From: Multifurca ochricompacta
Taxonomy: Eukaryota > Basidiomycota > Agaricomycetes > Russulales > Russulaceae
DNA: 64,000 nucleotides
Assembly (NCBI GenBank): GCA_022496185.1
Contig: WTXG01000001.1
Coordinates: 248,001-312,000, forward strand
Direction of reading: 5' to 3'
Below, in pieces: positions 46,328 to 58,329 of the stretch. The stretch's first letter is position 1; each line of letters opens with the position of its first letter. The notes under the pieces were generated by a model. The model worked only from the letters and a program-made list of their open reading frames with translations. It searched no databases and was not told where the DNA came from. The position numbers and the translations under genes are program-made.

Positions 46328-49300
46328 TTACTGATGGCTGTTGGCACTTGACGGGTATCGAGAGCGCAAGAAACCAGAGAGACCAAAGAATGGCCTTGAC
46401 ATGCGAGAGAGAGAGCTGTGATACACCTCCGTGGAAGATTTAGACGGTGTTGTGGAACCACTGTGAGGCGGCGACTCGGTTCCAGTTTCAGATGAGTCAG
46501 TAACCGTACAAGTAGAACCTGTACTGGACGGGCTGTACTTCATGGGAGACGAAGGATGGACTGGTGGTGACTCCAATCCTGTCAGTGACGTAGCTGGGGA
46601 GCGTAGAGAACTACTAAGAGATAAGTGGTCAGTGTGAAAACTTCCTGTTCTTGATATGCGTTATGAACCGAACCAACCCTAACCGAGCACCTTCCCCATC
46701 GGAGAGCGTCAATAATAAATTCTTGAGATTGGGAAGTGTGTGTCGCATATCCAAGGCGCGTAGATCACGATCGGACATGAGCTACGATGCCATTGGCAGG
46801 TTAGTTTATGTTCTGTATGCCAAACCAAATAAATTGATCAGGGGGGGGGAGCGGCACACACCATCTCAATGTTCTTATTTAGTAAGAACACTCCATACTC
46901 AAACCGGTATGTGTCCACACCCTTGGAAAATAGCGGAAACCTTGGTTGCAATTGCAAGTAAGTCATTTTTATTTATTTATTTCATTTTCATTTCAAATCG
47001 GGCACGTACATTCTTGGGCCTACCATGGCAGAGATGCCATCCCGGATCATACTCCTGCTTCCGCAAAAGTAATCGGATAAACAAGCATCTTGCCCAGGTA
47101 CATGGCCAATAACTGGACAACAAGAGCAGCATATGCCAGTGCAGTGGCTACACTTTCTTCGTTCACTTCCTTATACGTCGGCAACGATAAAGGTGGTGCA
47201 GGGTCCGTAGCACCTAGTGGAATGGGCAATGGCACGTTGAGAATACCGAATAAAAGATCGGAGCCTGAGATCAGGTCTATGGGGAACAGAGATGTCAGTG
47301 TCGAGATTACTGTAACCCGAATAGGCCGGATACGGCGCTGAAGATCCACCACAGAACTTCTGTGGACCATGGACTACATATCAGAACAACGCCGCGTAGG
47401 GTCACATGAAGGGATCTCACCTCGCGCGCGACAACTCCTGTTCTGTGAATGCTTCGGCGGCAATGTCTTCACTAAGCATGACCCTCGCCAAAGTCAACAC
47501 TTCGCGACGGCGTTTTAGCTCTTCCTTCCGTTGGCGAATGCGCTCTAACACTACGAAGCACTTTTGAAAACCTACAACGCCGATCTTGAACACGTGCAAC
47601 CACACGTACAGGTTTCCGTTTCCACTATCACTTGGTCTTCTGCGGCCCGCCAGTCGGCTACCTTCGCCTCTCGCTCAGAGATGTCTCTAATCTGTTATGG
47701 AAGTACCAGAACACGGCGCGGAAACTTGAGAATCAACAACTCATAACTGATCCATTGTCCACGTACCAACCAGCTGGCATCCGGAGGGGCGAACAATGCG
47801 TCAACAGTCTGTATAATCTTGGACAATGATTCTTGCTTATCAATGATCGCACACTGTAAGTTAACTAACCTAAGCAGTTTCACGGGTCAGCACCCTATCA
47901 ATGTTGACTTGACTCCCCGAACACATACTTCACGAGGTCCGGCCAGCTTGAAGTTGTGGCATATTCAGCACGCGATTGGCGAACCTTCGTTCGGGGTAAA
48001 GAGATATCCTTACGGCGAGGCATAGCAGATCCTGAAGCGAGCAGAGTTCCAGAGATATGGACTTCGGGATCGGAATTGTAACCACTCGACGGCGATGGTG
48101 AGCGGGTAGGCTCCAACGATGAAGCAACCGGCAGATAGAACGTCTTGCCCGGTGGTGAGAGTGTCAGCAGTAGTGTATTAGATGGCAGAGTAGACAGCCG
48201 CATAGCGATCTGTGGCAATGCATCATTTGTTAGGACGCGACCTTGGCAAATTTACAAAGAACTCACCTCATCTGGTAACGGAACTAAGTTTGTCAAGCAT
48301 ATATCCCATTTTCCCGCTATCCTCCAGTCAATGACATCTACTTCACCAGACATTTTCTCCTTCCCCTTTTCTTTTCCAACTACGTTTGGGTGTAACCTGG
48401 CCCAAAGTTGCACGGCCATATAGGTGGCCGAAGGGTCGGTCCAGTTTGAAAAATCGTTGATCTCTAATGCGAAATCAGGATTTGTGGAAGGATTGTGAAT
48501 CGCGGATATGAAATTCGGCACAGTCCGTATTTCAGGGTCGGCTCTAACCTGAGATACTTGCGGCTTCGACTTGGGGGGATTGCCATTGCCATTGAGCTTA
48601 GAAGGGCTCACAACCACTTTGCGATTGGAGGAAATGGGTGCAGGTGCGAGCTCATCAGTGGATATGGCGGTGCTTGTCCGGGAGGCGCGCTTGAGGAGTT
48701 GTTCTTCTGTGGAGCCAGAGACAGACCTTGACTGGGAGCTTTGCGGTGAATGTAGCTTGCGATTCGATGCAGGGCTTTCTCTAGAATTCGGCCGACGAGC
48801 AGGTGCAGGAGAAGAAACCGGGGTTGAGTGTTTTGCTAAACCCCTGGCGTATTCGAGCGAGCTTGGGACCGTAACAGTGATGAATGTCTCTACCAGACGT
48901 GACCGCAATACCTTCTCCAGTGTCTTCTGTTGCCAATGAGTAGCTGTAGGAGGCATCCCTTTTCCCGAGATGGACGACGTAATAGACGACGTTCGCGGTC
49001 GGGTGACCCTCGGAACTGTTCCAGCGCCCGAGAGTGGTGGGTGACTCCCTGAGCCAAAGCTCGTTGGGGACTCCCGCGCGCTGACACGGGATACTGTGCG
49101 TTTTCTGGCCTTCAGTTCTGGAGGAGGCACAAAGCCCACTGCCCGCGATTCTTCGTTGGTGTGACTATCGAGTCCTTGGCTTTTCACCGTTATAACAGAT
49201 GATGATGACGTCCTCCGAGACCTCTTTCGAGCAAGGGCAACATCAAGGTCGTCAGATAGGCTTCCGTATGAGGTGAACTGTGATTGCTCGGACGGTTGGG

Positions 49301-49504
49301 TAAGGGCAGAAGCCAAGGCGTCGCGGGCAGGAAACGGCGTGAAATTCCTGACTTGGATGCGGGTGATGTGTCTAAGTAGATGCTAGCATGATTACGAGTT
49401 CATCTAAGCAGTAAGTGTGTTGAAGTGATTTGGTACTCAACGGGTGTTAAATATCCATCTGAACTACTAGTCCTGTGTGTTTCATGGCCCATGTCAATCT
49501 CCAT
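46328..49504 (-). CDS. UVRAG/Vps38-like PI3-kinase complex II subunit, one apparent missing base
   Basis: UVRAG/Vps38 joins Vps34, Vps15 and Atg6/Beclin in PI3-kinase complex II for endosomal sorting and autophagy. The exons are 49504-49437, 49371-48267, 48209-47929, 47869-47767, 47691-47610, 47571-47421, 47359-47010, 46940-46862, 46781-46684 and 46613-46328, giving 867 residues with one base added near 47061-47062. The N terminus (HITRIQVRNF) leads into a disordered S/P/R region. A C2-like part follows (WARLHPNVV, LSTLPSNTLLLTLSPPGKTF). Coiled coils follow (QRKEELKRRREVLTLARVML). Then comes the conserved C-terminal domain: SLFPIDLISGSDLLFGILNV, QLLAMYLGKMLVYPIT, IRDGISAMVGPRMFPLFSKG, YRFEYGVFLLNKNIEMLMSD and TLPNLKNLLLTLSDGEG. 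Assignment rests on that domain; I could not test it against Atg14. Confidence 0.8.
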
Positions 49505-49842
49505 TCCACGGTGATTATGAACTAAGATGTTTCGCCTCTAAGTATGGCCCCGGGAAGGAAGTTGGTCCTAAAGTAAAAGGAGTGGATAGAATATGTTAAA
49601 AAGCCATACCCACGTCCGAGAGCGAAGCGTTGTTGAAGGTCAAAGGTAGGGGTGAATCCAGACTCAAGCCTTTTGAGCCTGCAACCGATTATTCTGCTCT
49701 CTACCAGGGCATCCTTTCATTACCATTACTATAGAAGCTCGACGTATATATGCGCTCTTGCTCTTACGCCCTGATTTATTAGACTACGCGAGTACTGAGC
49801 GTCATCAATTCTCCTGTATACTGGGTAACTCATGCCATAACC
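49505..49842. promoter_or_regulatory. Divergent intergenic region
   Basis: These 338 bp separate the start codons of the UVRAG-like gene and the unassigned gene at 49843. An AT-rich stretch (acgtatatatg, around 49740-49750) could serve as a TATA-like element for the plus-strand gene. Confidence 0.4.
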
Positions 49843-51398
49843 ATGCCGCCGAAAGCGCGTATTGTCCGTAAACCATCCACCACCAGCTCTACAAACACTC
49901 AAAAGCCCGTTGTCTCAGGCGCTCCACTCCGGGTGGTACCTTCGTTTGTGACCAAACCCCCTTCAACCTCGAGCAGCGCGGGAACGATGGCCACTTCTAG
50001 GGAAGGTGCTATGTTACCACCTCCTAATCCATCCCCTCCAAAGGCCATCCTCGAACCGGAGTTAGATGCGCTAGCGATTTGCCTTCGGGTGCGGTACTTT
50101 ACTGGCATCGTCGCTGCACTCTCGTTTTGTTCATTACAAAACCCTCAGAATGCTGCCGTGAAGACGAGCCAAATACATGCGTTCTTCGCCGACACAAGTC
50201 GACTGTAAGTCTGCCAGGTGTTTCATACTGTTGAGTAGCCGAAAAGTGTCTTATCCTAGTGGGATCAACAATTATGCCGCCCGTCCTCCACACTCCCTCA
50301 CGGATGCCTTGGGCCGTGAGGCCGAGAAGTATGATCAGATTTGTGATGTGATGGAGGCCCAGCTAGTGAATGCCACATTTCTTTGTGATTTCGCAGATGT
50401 TGATCTGGATTCAGTCCCGTGCTGTTGCTGTGCTTCAGCGAGATCTGGACCGAGCCAAAGCCCATGAGCAGGCGGAAAGAGAGGCAGAGGCTCTGAGGAA
50501 CCTGCCTCCAGAGCCCGAGGCCGTCACAGAAAACAGCAATCGCGCAGAGCCCAGCGCGGGCTCTGCTTCATCCACAATGCACACGGACGTTTTGGGATCT
50601 TCATCTGCGACTCAAAAATCGACTATGACAATGGGAACTGGTCCTTTTCCTGCAGCTCGTCGTCAATCCACAATATCATTGTCCTCACTCAACCGCCCAC
50701 AGTTCCCACACAAGCTCGATCTATCTTCCGCTGCGTTGCGTATCAATCCTGGAGAACTCGCTCAAGGTCTAGGCGGAGGCCTTCCCTCTCCTGTCACACT
50801 TGCGCCAAAGTCAGGTCGAACCACCGCCGCAAGTGAATTCCCGCCAGACTTCATGGTCGCTCTGGCCGCGTCGGAGATGGCAAATAGGCCCGTAGAGATT
50901 GATCTAACTATGTTGCCAGAAGAGGCCCCCGCAGTGGCGCACGTCAGCCTAGACCCCTCACTTGGAAGTTCCGCTGACCGCCCCATTGAACTCGACTTGG
51001 AAGGAATGGACATCGACATGACGAACGTGGGTGTGACAGTGGATGTCGACGTCAAGACATTGTTCGGGGACGGGCCGAATAGCGACGTATCCACCGCAAA
51101 TCTATTTGACGACACACCGACAGGCGCTGGAGATAATAGGCCCTCACCGGGCTCCCTACTTGCGACTTTCAGCGCCAGCGCGTCACAGGGCACTGCTCCG
51201 GCACCTGACGCTAGTAGAGGAGGGCCACCTTTTGACATGAATATCGGCGAAATGGGAAGCCTCGACTTTTCCCAATTCCAATTCGACTCGATGACAAGTA
51301 CTTCTGACATGGGGATAATAGACATGAATGCACTGCTGAGCATGGAGTCAGAGACGGGGACTCAGGGGGTAAGCCAGACCAGTGGAAGCGACGCGTAG
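49843..51398 (+). CDS. Unassigned protein with helical N terminus and acidic tail
   Basis: I do not recognise this 463-residue product. The exons are 49843-50088, 50149-50204, 50260-50365 and 50415-51398, summing to exactly 464 codons. After a basic S/T/P-rich N terminus, a helical region reads ILEPELDALAICL, SQIHAFFADTSRL, then GREAEKYDQICDVMEAQL and SRAVAVLQRDLDRAKAHEQA, like a short coiled coil. The C-terminal 330 residues are low-complexity with repeated acidic-hydrophobic motifs (EIDLTMLPEE, IELDLEGMDIDM, MGIIDMNALLSME). Such motifs resemble transcription activation regions. A Mediator-tail or transcription-factor partner role is a guess from composition only. Confidence 0.65.
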
Positions 51399-51547
51399 TT
51401 TGTCCTCGATCCCATAAAGACATCCAGAGTACAGATACTCAAATACAAACGACGTCCATCCACCCCTTATCTTTTCTAAGCGACTCAGTATAATCAGGGA
51501 TACCTCGTCAACTCATCTTAAGGGGGAGCGCGTCTCCTGCTAATCGA

Positions 51548-52254
51548 GCACGACTCGCATGAGTCACGCCAACACAGGTATATTCACCCCGCACGGTACC
51601 AGCGTCTAGGTTATGGGCGCGCAGTATTTTTTCAGTCGCCTTTGGAGAGGATGGTTCGAACGGATCTCCATACGCATCGACACGGTAACCATCTCACTAG
51701 CGAGCCTGTCCTGTTCCCCCTGTCTCCCCCTTCCGACTCGAGAAGCGCTTTTACCACACGGGCAAGCCTGTCGGCAGCTGAGGAAGGGAAGACAGCCGCG
51801 ACGGGGCCACTGACCTTCTTCTTTTGCCTTCTCCCTCCGACTTGGGGCACAACGAGCGGCAGCGCAAGCACCTCGGTGCGGAAGCGTCTGTAGGAGAGGG
51901 ATAGAATGGGCATGACACGGATCCAATGCGCTCGCTGCCTCCGCGCACGCCTCCGCCTGCTCAATCTGCTCCGCCGCCCCGCCTTCCGGCGAACCCCAGC
52001 GGCGCAGCTCTGCAGCGCGATGCTCACGCATCCTTCCGTAATCTTCCTGTGCGGACTCGCATTGCTCTGGCGGTCGACAGCGGTGGCACGAAGTAGTACA
52101 CCAACGCGGAATCGTTCAGTGGCGGGTCGAGGAGTACCTCGCGCGCCACATCTGCGTCAAGCTGATTGTAGAGCGCGTGAATCCACATATCCTATACAAT
52201 ACTTCACGTCCACTGCTAGAGCCTTGGAAAGACTGCTTGTGGGAGAACGAATGA
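51548..52254 (+). other. Poorly resolved coding locus, product unknown
   Basis: Plus-strand coding signal is strong but no consistent model can be built. A possible start at 51557 (MSHANTG) splices into AFGEDGSNGSPYAS. A second frame gives PSDLGHNERQRKHLGAEASV and, after an in-frame TAG near 51901, DPMRSLPPRTPPPAQSAPPP and HASFRNLPVRTRIALAVDSG. With one added base near 52087-52091 it continues EVVHQRGIVQWRVEEYLARH, then VKLIVERVNPHILYNTSRPL and a stop at 52254. The last 80 residues look like a conserved folded C terminus. The GC-rich sequence and the breaks suggest several consensus errors, or a decayed gene. I cannot name the family. Confidence 0.4.
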
Positions 52255-52631
52255 TATGGTCCAATGTAGGTTGAACTAGCCCCACGACACAAAGCAGATG
52301 GATCAGCGCTCCCGTTGGACACGTTGCTGGCCTGAATTCTTATAACGACACTGAAATGGATGTCAATATGACCTCGTAGCTCGTAGATCCCTCAGCCAGC
52401 TGACAGCCCGACAGATTGTAAGTCTTTAATTACGAGAGTCGCACATACGTGGCATGAGAGAACGCTCAAGAAGAAAGTTGAAAATTGATCCAAGGCAACT
52501 GGCGATAGGTAAGCTTGTATATACAAATGGGCATTGGTAACATGTAGGACACATTAAAAACCAAAAGCAGCGTAGAGATAAGGTACAGAGAAGGGACAAC
52601 AGAGCGACACAGAAGAACATACGACCAGATC
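52255..52631. other. Intergenic, tail-to-tail
   Basis: Between the locus ending at 52254 and the stop of the BTB gene at 52632. No feature recognised. Confidence 0.45.
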
Positions 52632-55314
52632 CTAGACAACACCGAGGACAACGGTGACTCGCACACTACTGATGTCTTCCGAAGATGAGGTGGGAGATGG
52701 ACAGGTATTCTTGTCACCATAAACACATACCTCCGTCCGAAGCGAACTACTCCTCCAGCCCCAGCTCTGACTAACAGAAAAATCGTCTGGATTACTTGTG
52801 AAACGTGTTACGGAGGAACCAGTTGCATTAGCACACGAGATAGCGAAGTATGCCGAAATCTGTGCTCTGGGGTCACGGTACGGTTGTGACGGGATAACTG
52901 AAGGACCGGTTGCTGGTAGACCGCTCCCGGGAAGTGAAGAGTTCGAAGGGGAGCCTTGGATTGGCGTGTTTGGACGTGGACTGGGGACCATGGAATACGG
53001 GGTCGGAAATGTGGGTAGCAGGGTCAGAGAAGACGGTGATGAGAGGTTACGCGCGTAAGGCTTATTTTCCGTCAACTTTTCGACAGGGTGCAGCCCAGGC
53101 GGTATTGACAGCGGTGGGATGGGATCAACGCTGCTCTGTCTGTGAAGATATATGCCGAGCTGTGCACCTTGTGCCTTCTTCCGGAACATCTGGACGAACA
53201 CGTTGAACAGACTGCCCGCGTACCAGATTGTTTGAGAGTACAGATGTGACTTTTCGCGTAGTGAGTCAACGTCCCAGAACTCCACAGCGAAGCGGTACGG
53301 AGGGTAGGGCACCCAGCGGATAGGGTCTGGAGAATTGTCTGAAGCACATTCGGTCGCGGTATATCGATCATTCTTTAATCCAAAGAAACCGGAGATCGAT
53401 GTCAAAGAGCGACCAGGACTGCGAGGCTTGGGGGAGATTGATGAAAGCCCAAAAAGCTCATCCATGGAGGCATTCTCGACACCTGCGCATTCTCCCATGC
53501 GCATTGATGATGGACCAGGAACGGGCCAATATGCACGACTCGCTTCGTCACTATCGGGATGAGATAGTGCCTCTTTGATATCCTTCCGAGAGACAGATAT
53601 TCCAAGTTCTTTGTGGCGACTAGCGCCAGTAGGTGAAGCAGGAGGGGATGAGGGCGGATGTCCAACGATTTTGAGTCTAAGCAGTGACTGGGTCCAGTGC
53701 GCAGCCTGTAAAACGCGTTCAGGTACATAACGATGCCCCGTCGTTGGGGAGCGATCGTGAGATATGTGAACAAGGTCGTCAAAGCTCTGGGGTTCTGAGG
53801 TCAGTAACATAGACGCTAGAGGGAAAGAGGAGCCGAACCATGTTGGCATAATAGATTCCTTCCGCAAACATTTTCGCCCATTCCACTTCCTCCTCCTCTT
53901 GAATGCCCTCACCTCTCCTCAGTTCAACAACGGCCCTGGCCAGGTCGTATCGCTCCCTCTCCCCTCTGATGAAGAGCAAATCAGATGATACCAAGGTACG
54001 GACCCATGCGGCAGTCAAACCCCCGCGACGCCAGATCAATGGGATTATGGGCGATGGGGAAGGGACTACGTCAGGATTGGGTGTCCGCCACCCAGATACT
54101 GTCGAGCGCCTGCCAATTGCACGCGCAGGTGTCGATGCAGGTGTAAACGGTGCGGGCTGCTTTGGGGTATTGGTAGCTTGCTGCTCGTATATCAACATGT
54201 CGGCGCCCCATCTAGCCAACCAGCCGACGCAGGCTTCCCCGATCTTGTCTGAGACGGCACCATACGAGAAAAACAAATCCGACTCGGTCTCGTCAAGGAA
54301 AGAAGTGGGAGAACCCGACTCGGAAGAGACCTCAGCTGGGTCTTCTTTCTCGACGGACAGGCCCGCGCGATAGATCGGAAGACCCTGAGCGCCGTGGACT
54401 TGGTCCAGCTCGGAATGCTTCTGGACCTCCTCGGATACACTTGGCAAGTCTTTCACTTGCGTCGATTTACTGATACCGTTCGAGGCCGAAGAATCAGCCT
54501 TTACAAGATGTGCAACATGTTCCAGCCCAACCAAGGGGTCCAAATCACCTTCTTGAAGGGGTCCAATGCCCTCCCCGTAAGCGAATCGGAGATAATCCAT
54601 GATTGTGAAGGGTCCAATAGTGTTGACAATAGAGCTCAAGGCTTGCGCTGTAAGCGATGGCATGGAGAGATAAACGGAGACAGCTAGGAGCGATAAAAGA
54701 AAACGCGGTGTTGCCGGTTGATGACCCAGGGGAACTTGCGTTGGGGGGAGAGGATTTGGGAAAGACGGCGTTAAAGGCTGGAATGGGGTAGGAACAATCG
54801 CCGGATCAACGAATAACAGTGGGCCTCCTCCGTATAGGCGGGCGACACATAACCTGAAAAATGCGTATGAGAGATAAGGTATGGTCGACGTAATCGATGG
54901 GGACGCACTCAAAAGCTACAAGACAGAAGGGGAAAGGTAAATATATTGTGAGTACAACTTGGAAGAGCGTTTACGTACCGGCTCGAGTGATATTAGTATC
55001 GTCAAATACGACTTCTATCGGGGATGGAACACTAGACCTTAGAGAGGAATCTTTACCCTCTGATTCAACAAAACCTCCGGTGAAGAGATGACGGAAGAAC
55101 TCCTGATAGGAAGTGAAATTAGACGTGTAAGCGGAGGAAGGCAAAGTGCGCGCACTGCTTGAATGAGGACGACACGGTGGAATTTGTAGACAGCATCCCA
55201 GGACGCACGAATTCTAAGGGTTACATCCGAAGTCTTGCCTTGAAGAAAAGAGTTGTAAATGTGAGCTTGAAATTCGGCGGGTGGTGGAACGGGAGAGCTA
55301 ATTGGGGATATCAT
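52632..55314 (-). CDS. BTB/POZ protein, germ-cell-less-like, with a 7-nt internal exon
   Basis: This BTB/POZ protein resembles the germ-cell-less group, usually adaptors for Cul3 or nuclear-envelope proteins. The exons are 55314-55156, 55102-54979, 54915-54909, 54853-53839 and 53786-52632, summing to exactly 820 codons (819 residues). The BTB part reads AHIYNSFLQGKTSDVTLRIR, YKFHRVVLIQAEFFRHLFTG and then FELCVARLYGGGPLLFVDP. The central region has LLAVSVYLSMPSLTAQALSS and YGEGIGPLQEGDL, then ARAVVELRRGEG. The second half has SFDDLVHISHDRS and a folded region VPYPPYRFAVEFWDVDSLRE, RKKAQGAQLGIYLHR, with loops rich in S/P. The third exon, CTTTTGA, is only seven bases and is needed to join RAAFELCVARLYG in frame. 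Function in fungi is not known to me. Confidence 0.82.
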
Positions 55315-55543
55315 AATATCATGAAAGAGAAGCGTGAGGAGACTAGTTAATTCCCTGACTGACCTCTTCTAATCGTAGAGGAGGTCGAAGTCAAAGTCAA
55401 AGTCGAGGTCAAGTAGGAGTTCCACTCAATATTATTTGCGCGCTACAAGACACAAGTGAAGAGGGTCTAAATTAAAGCGAGCGCATATATCTGGGCATCT
55501 GGGGGCTGTTCCTTGTGCCTCCCCTCCCTCAAACACTCAACTG

Positions 55544-56433
55544 ATGTCATCACATCCTCCTCCATCTCGCTTTTCAGTTCTTTCTTCATCTCTCTCTCTT
55601 CCGCAGAGCTACTCTCTCCAACAAATACTTCGGCACGGTTTTCTTTACCTTCTGCTCCGTCCATCACAACTGCTACAACCGGAACCCCGAAACCCTTATC
55701 CCGTCCAAACATTTATGATAGACCCCTCAACAAGACCCGTACAGCCGAAGTATCGGCCTCCGCGTTCGCATTTCTTTTTTCAGAAGTCGTCCAGTATATG
55801 CAAAAGCGCGTAAGCGGTATTAACGATCTTGAACGTCGGTATGTGTGAAACCTCTTTGTAACATGTATCATCTCCCCACATTCTGTAAAAGCCTGAACAC
55901 GCTTGGCTATCGGATCGGTACACGTGTTTTGGAACTTATGGTATGGCGTACCGAGTCCCTGTCCAAGGCACCCAAACGCGAGATCCGGTTTCTTCCAGCT
56001 CTCATGTCAATACACACCAATGTCTGGAAAGCTGTTTTCGGAAAACCGGCTGACGCTATCGAGAAAAGTGTTCAGAATGAGGATGAATGTGTGCTTTCAT
56101 GCGTTATGACCATCCACCGGGCTTGGCTAAATCATTGCCGAATAGATATGATAATCGACAACGACCCGGTGGTTACTCGCAATATCTCTGTTCCCCGCGA
56201 CATGAGTCAGCTGAGTTGTTCTTCCTTCACTGCTGGCATCGTTGAGGCTGTACTCGACGGCCTTGGATTCGTCTGTCTCGTTCAATCTCACCCTCACCTT
56301 TCTCCCACTGACCCCTTTCCAGCCCGCTCGCGTAACCGCGCACAACACTCCCGTCAACGACTTCCCCTTGCGGAACACGATATTGATAAAACTAGAAAAA
56401 AGTGTACTTGAGCGGGAAGAGCTGTTCAAATAG
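55544..56433 (+). CDS. TRS31: TRAPP complex subunit Trs31/TRAPPC5, one apparent missing base near the start
   Basis: Trs31 is a core Bet3-like subunit of TRAPP, the tether and GEF for Ypt1/Rab1 in ER-Golgi traffic. The exons are 55544-55838, 55892-56088, 56146-56270 and 56323-56433. Recognised segments are NIYDRPLNKTRTAEVSASAF, LFSEVVQYMQKRVSGINDLE, KREIRFLPALMSIHTNVWKA, FGKPADAIEKSVQNEDEYMI, SVPRDMSQLSCSSFTAGIVE and ILIKLEKSVLEREELFK. The only suitable ATG (55544) is in another frame from the body. The exons sum to 728 nt, so one extra base between 55544 and about 55680 gives 242 residues. The N-terminal 60 residues are low-complexity and variable, so the exact place of the missing base is open. 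Confidence 0.9.
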
Positions 56434-56617
56434 TTTCCGCATGGAACTGTCCCCGAGTCGAGACGAATAGCGATTAGAGCTAGAGCTAATCTTTTAGGCT
56501 CGGTTCTAGAACGGTCGATATCTTATCTGTCTTCCTCCACGCGCAGCGCAGCAATACCTTCGTTTATTTCTATACTATCCTGCCTCTTTACCCTTTCCTC
56601 GTCTTCCTTGATGCTTG

Positions 56618-57696
56618 ATGGTTGTCGTACGCAGACTAGTCGTTTCTCCCACCTTAATAAATAGTTCGTCGCCCTGGGCATCCGAACGAGATCAGCTTCA
56701 AGAGCTGTTCGACTCGCCGTATACAGGCGCCATCACCACCAGAACGGCGACACTGACAGGCTTCAGAGAGACACCAGAACACACCGTGTGCATTTTGTGT
56801 CTTTTGCTCTTGCACAGGCTAACGCGCCTTGGAGGTCGCCCTTACAAATGAATCCATCTCTTCTGTCAACTCGTATGGCTATTCGCCCCATCCCCTTTCC
56901 ACCTACGTAGACTACGTGAACGCTATCTTATCCAGTGCCCCAGATGGCTCAACTAAACGGGTTATCATAAGCATTACATCCTCTTCACCCATCTCGCTTG
57001 CGTCTATGCTCGATTCTATTCAAGCACTTCGAACTAACTTCCGAGATGCGAGGGCATGACCTCGCGCATCGGGATCGAGCTCAACACGAGTTGTCCAAAC
57101 ATCAAAGATTCCCCCCCACCAGCGTATAACATGTCCGGTCTCACGCCCATCCTCGACATACTTGCCCAGTACTTTTGGAAGGACCCAACGCTCGTGATTG
57201 GTCTCAAGCTCCCACCATACATATACTCGACACAGTTCGATGAGCTTGTTCAGGCATCGCCACGTACTCGCGACCCGATCCGAGCGACGAGTCACGTCGT
57301 TTAAACCCATTTGCTTTCCTAACATCCACCAACACACTCGGGCAGACGCTTTTCTTTGCAGAACAAGTCTCCCTGCCTCCCGGAAAGGCCCTTCCCGCTT
57401 CGGATGACGTAGCGGCACCCAACGGGTTCGCCTTGCCAACAACTTTGGGAGGTATGGCAGGTGAGGCGTTGCACCCACTGGCACTGGGGAACGTCTACAC
57501 GCTGCGGCAGCTGCTTGATGCGCATCACGACACTTCCCTGCGCGACATAACGATTATCGGTGTTGGTGGTGTGACTACGCGAGCGGCACATGCTCGCATG
57601 CGCAGGGCGGGTGCGGCAGTCGTTGCGTGTGCAACCATTCTCATGCATGAGGGCGTAAGCGTGTTTGAGAAGCTCTCCATTACGAATGAAGGCTGA
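56618..57696 (+). CDS. URA1: Dihydroorotate dehydrogenase, class 1A-like (cytosolic), two apparent missing bases
   Basis: This FMN enzyme oxidises dihydroorotate to orotate in pyrimidine synthesis. The residues visible match the soluble class 1A (yeast Ura1) type. The exons are 56618-56785 and 56835-57696. Segments are SPYTGAITTRTATLTGF, NESISSVNSYGYSPHPLSTY, RIGIELNTSCPNI, LVIGLKLPPYIYSTQFDEL, LNPFAFLTSTNTLGQTLFF, GFALPTTLGGMAGEALHPLA, ITIIGVGGVTTRAAHARMRR and a C-terminal ATILMHEGVSVFEKL. One base is missing near 57052-57054 (before MTSRIGIEL) and one near 57249-57250 (after DELV). With both added the length is 343 residues. The two breaks leave every conserved FMN-site segment intact, which argues against a pseudogene. 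Confidence 0.88.
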
Positions 57697-58299
57697 AGAT
57701 AAGGGAGGCAGAGGCGGAGGTGTTTACCGGAAGGGATGCCTCAGTGAAGTCACCATATGTTACATTGTTCCAGTAGTTACAAATCACATGTTAGCAATAA
57801 CGTGCTTTGAATGGAGACAATCGATGGTACCCAGGTTAACAAACGCAAGATCACTCTGAACCACTGATCAGGTTCAAGTGAACTCCGTGGTGGTAAGAAC
57901 ATAGCTTATGAGCTGTCAGGGACCCCGACTGCGCTGCTGTGTTCATTTAGAAAAGACAATCACATCTCATTGAGCAGGGCTCGTTGGGGTATCATACAGG
58001 AACGGTCGCATGTGCGCTCTGGGTAAAACCCAAGCCCAATATTGGATATTGATACGCTGTAAAGAGAGCGTATCTCGGTTTAACTGGCTGGCAGTGTCAA
58101 TTGGTGACTCCTGTTTGTCTGTGGCCGGCACGAAGAAGCCGAGCAGGAGGGTCTCATAAAAGATAAAATGGGCTTGTACAATCACCAGATGGGTGAACTA
58201 AGTGAATAAGAAGCTAGGAAGTAAGGAACGGGATGAGGATGAGAGTTGATGTCGCGCAGTAGGGTTGCAGAAAATATTCGAGGAGGCCACAAAGGTGGC

Positions 58300-58321
58300 A
58301 ATTTACCGGTAATTTACCGGT
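58300..58321. repeat. 11-bp tandem duplication aatttaccggt
   Basis: Two perfect head-to-tail copies at 58300-58310 and 58311-58321, directly before the first CACGTG site of the cluster. Each holds a palindromic ACCGGT core. Confidence 0.85.
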
Positions 58322-58329
58322 AAAAATTC

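Noticed and set aside
51606..52031. Minus-strand open frames in the GC-rich locus as genes
   Set aside because: Composition (R/A/G-rich, no motifs) is that of antisense shadow. The plus strand carries the protein-like segments.
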